Below are positions 63,960 through 64,000 of a DNA stretch of 64,000 nt, one piece after another. Origin of the DNA: Palaemon carinicauda (Eukaryota; Arthropoda; Malacostraca; Decapoda; Palaemonidae); NCBI RefSeq assembly GCF_036898095.1, contig NC_090729.1:62339436-62403435 (forward strand), read 5' to 3'. The notes under the pieces are model-generated. The model did not search any database. It was not told where the DNA came from and saw only the letters and a program-made list of their open reading frames with translations. Each line of letters begins with the position of its first letter. The stretch's first letter is position 1. The translations under genes were made by a program, and so were the position numbers.

Positions 63960-64000
63960 TGATAAAAAAATGGCTGTTGTAGAAAAACATCCGGGAACTG
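63960..64000 (+). repeat. Dispersed repeat, copy B, right part (cut by window end)
   Basis: TGATAAAAAAATGGCTGTTG, then a segment ending ATCCGGGAACTG, matches 2060-2096 of copy A (ATAAAATGGCTGTTATAGG … GGGGAACT). The repeat continues beyond the window. Confidence 0.75.

Overview
The window is eukaryotic, AT-rich and almost wholly repetitive. I find no host gene. It looks like intergenic DNA from a decapod crustacean (shrimp, crayfish or crab). That is an inference from the mix of a DIRS retrotransposon, tRNA-type SINE, several LINE clades, piggyBac and Merlin relics, and long (TA)n and (GA)n arrays. No rRNA, complete tRNA, CRISPR array or bacterial gene was seen.

Layout. 1-3.65 kb: no gene, but one copy (about 1188-2290) of a dispersed repeat that recurs near the right edge. 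3.65-9.24 kb: a degenerate minisatellite split by a 5.1 kb minus-strand LTR retrotransposon (177-bp LTRs, 5-bp target duplication, gag-pol broken by three stops and two frameshifts). 10.4-19.2 kb: a complete 8.8 kb DIRS-type retrotransposon with inverted terminal repeats, an internal complementary region, a gag-like ORF, RT/RNase H with one nonsense codon, and a tyrosine recombinase retaining its catalytic residues. 21.1-21.6 kb: LINE 3' fragment. 22.7-24.2 kb: a Merlin (IS1595/ISXO2-type) DNA transposon relic between two (TA)n arrays, its right end tandemly duplicated. 26.8-28.2 kb: a Ty1/copia relic. 30.4-36.2 kb: a nearly full-length LINE of the I/Jockey group with RNase H, whose last 70 bp recur alone at 28.45 and 43.26 kb. 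36.95-39 kb: a deleted piggyBac-like element beside a minus-strand CR1/L2-like LINE (39-41 kb). 42-48.4 kb: a DIRS-terminus relic, a 59-bp minisatellite, a LINE fragment, a SINE and an RTE-like fragment. 52.4-57.8 kb: two minus-strand Jockey-like relics. 59.9-64 kb: a second copy of the dispersed repeat, interrupted by a 3.1 kb transposon whose repetitive inverted arms enclose a broken gene for a Cys-rich, possibly PIN/FEN-like protein.

How it fits together. The elements are unrelated selfish units at different stages of decay, often nested: an LTR element in a minisatellite, a microsatellite inside a SINE, a TIR transposon in another repeat. The two copies of the dispersed repeat give an in-window empty and filled site for the 3.1 kb element. 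The best candidate for something poorly described is that element. The best-preserved system is the DIRS copy. All family calls are from motif reading by eye; no database search was possible.
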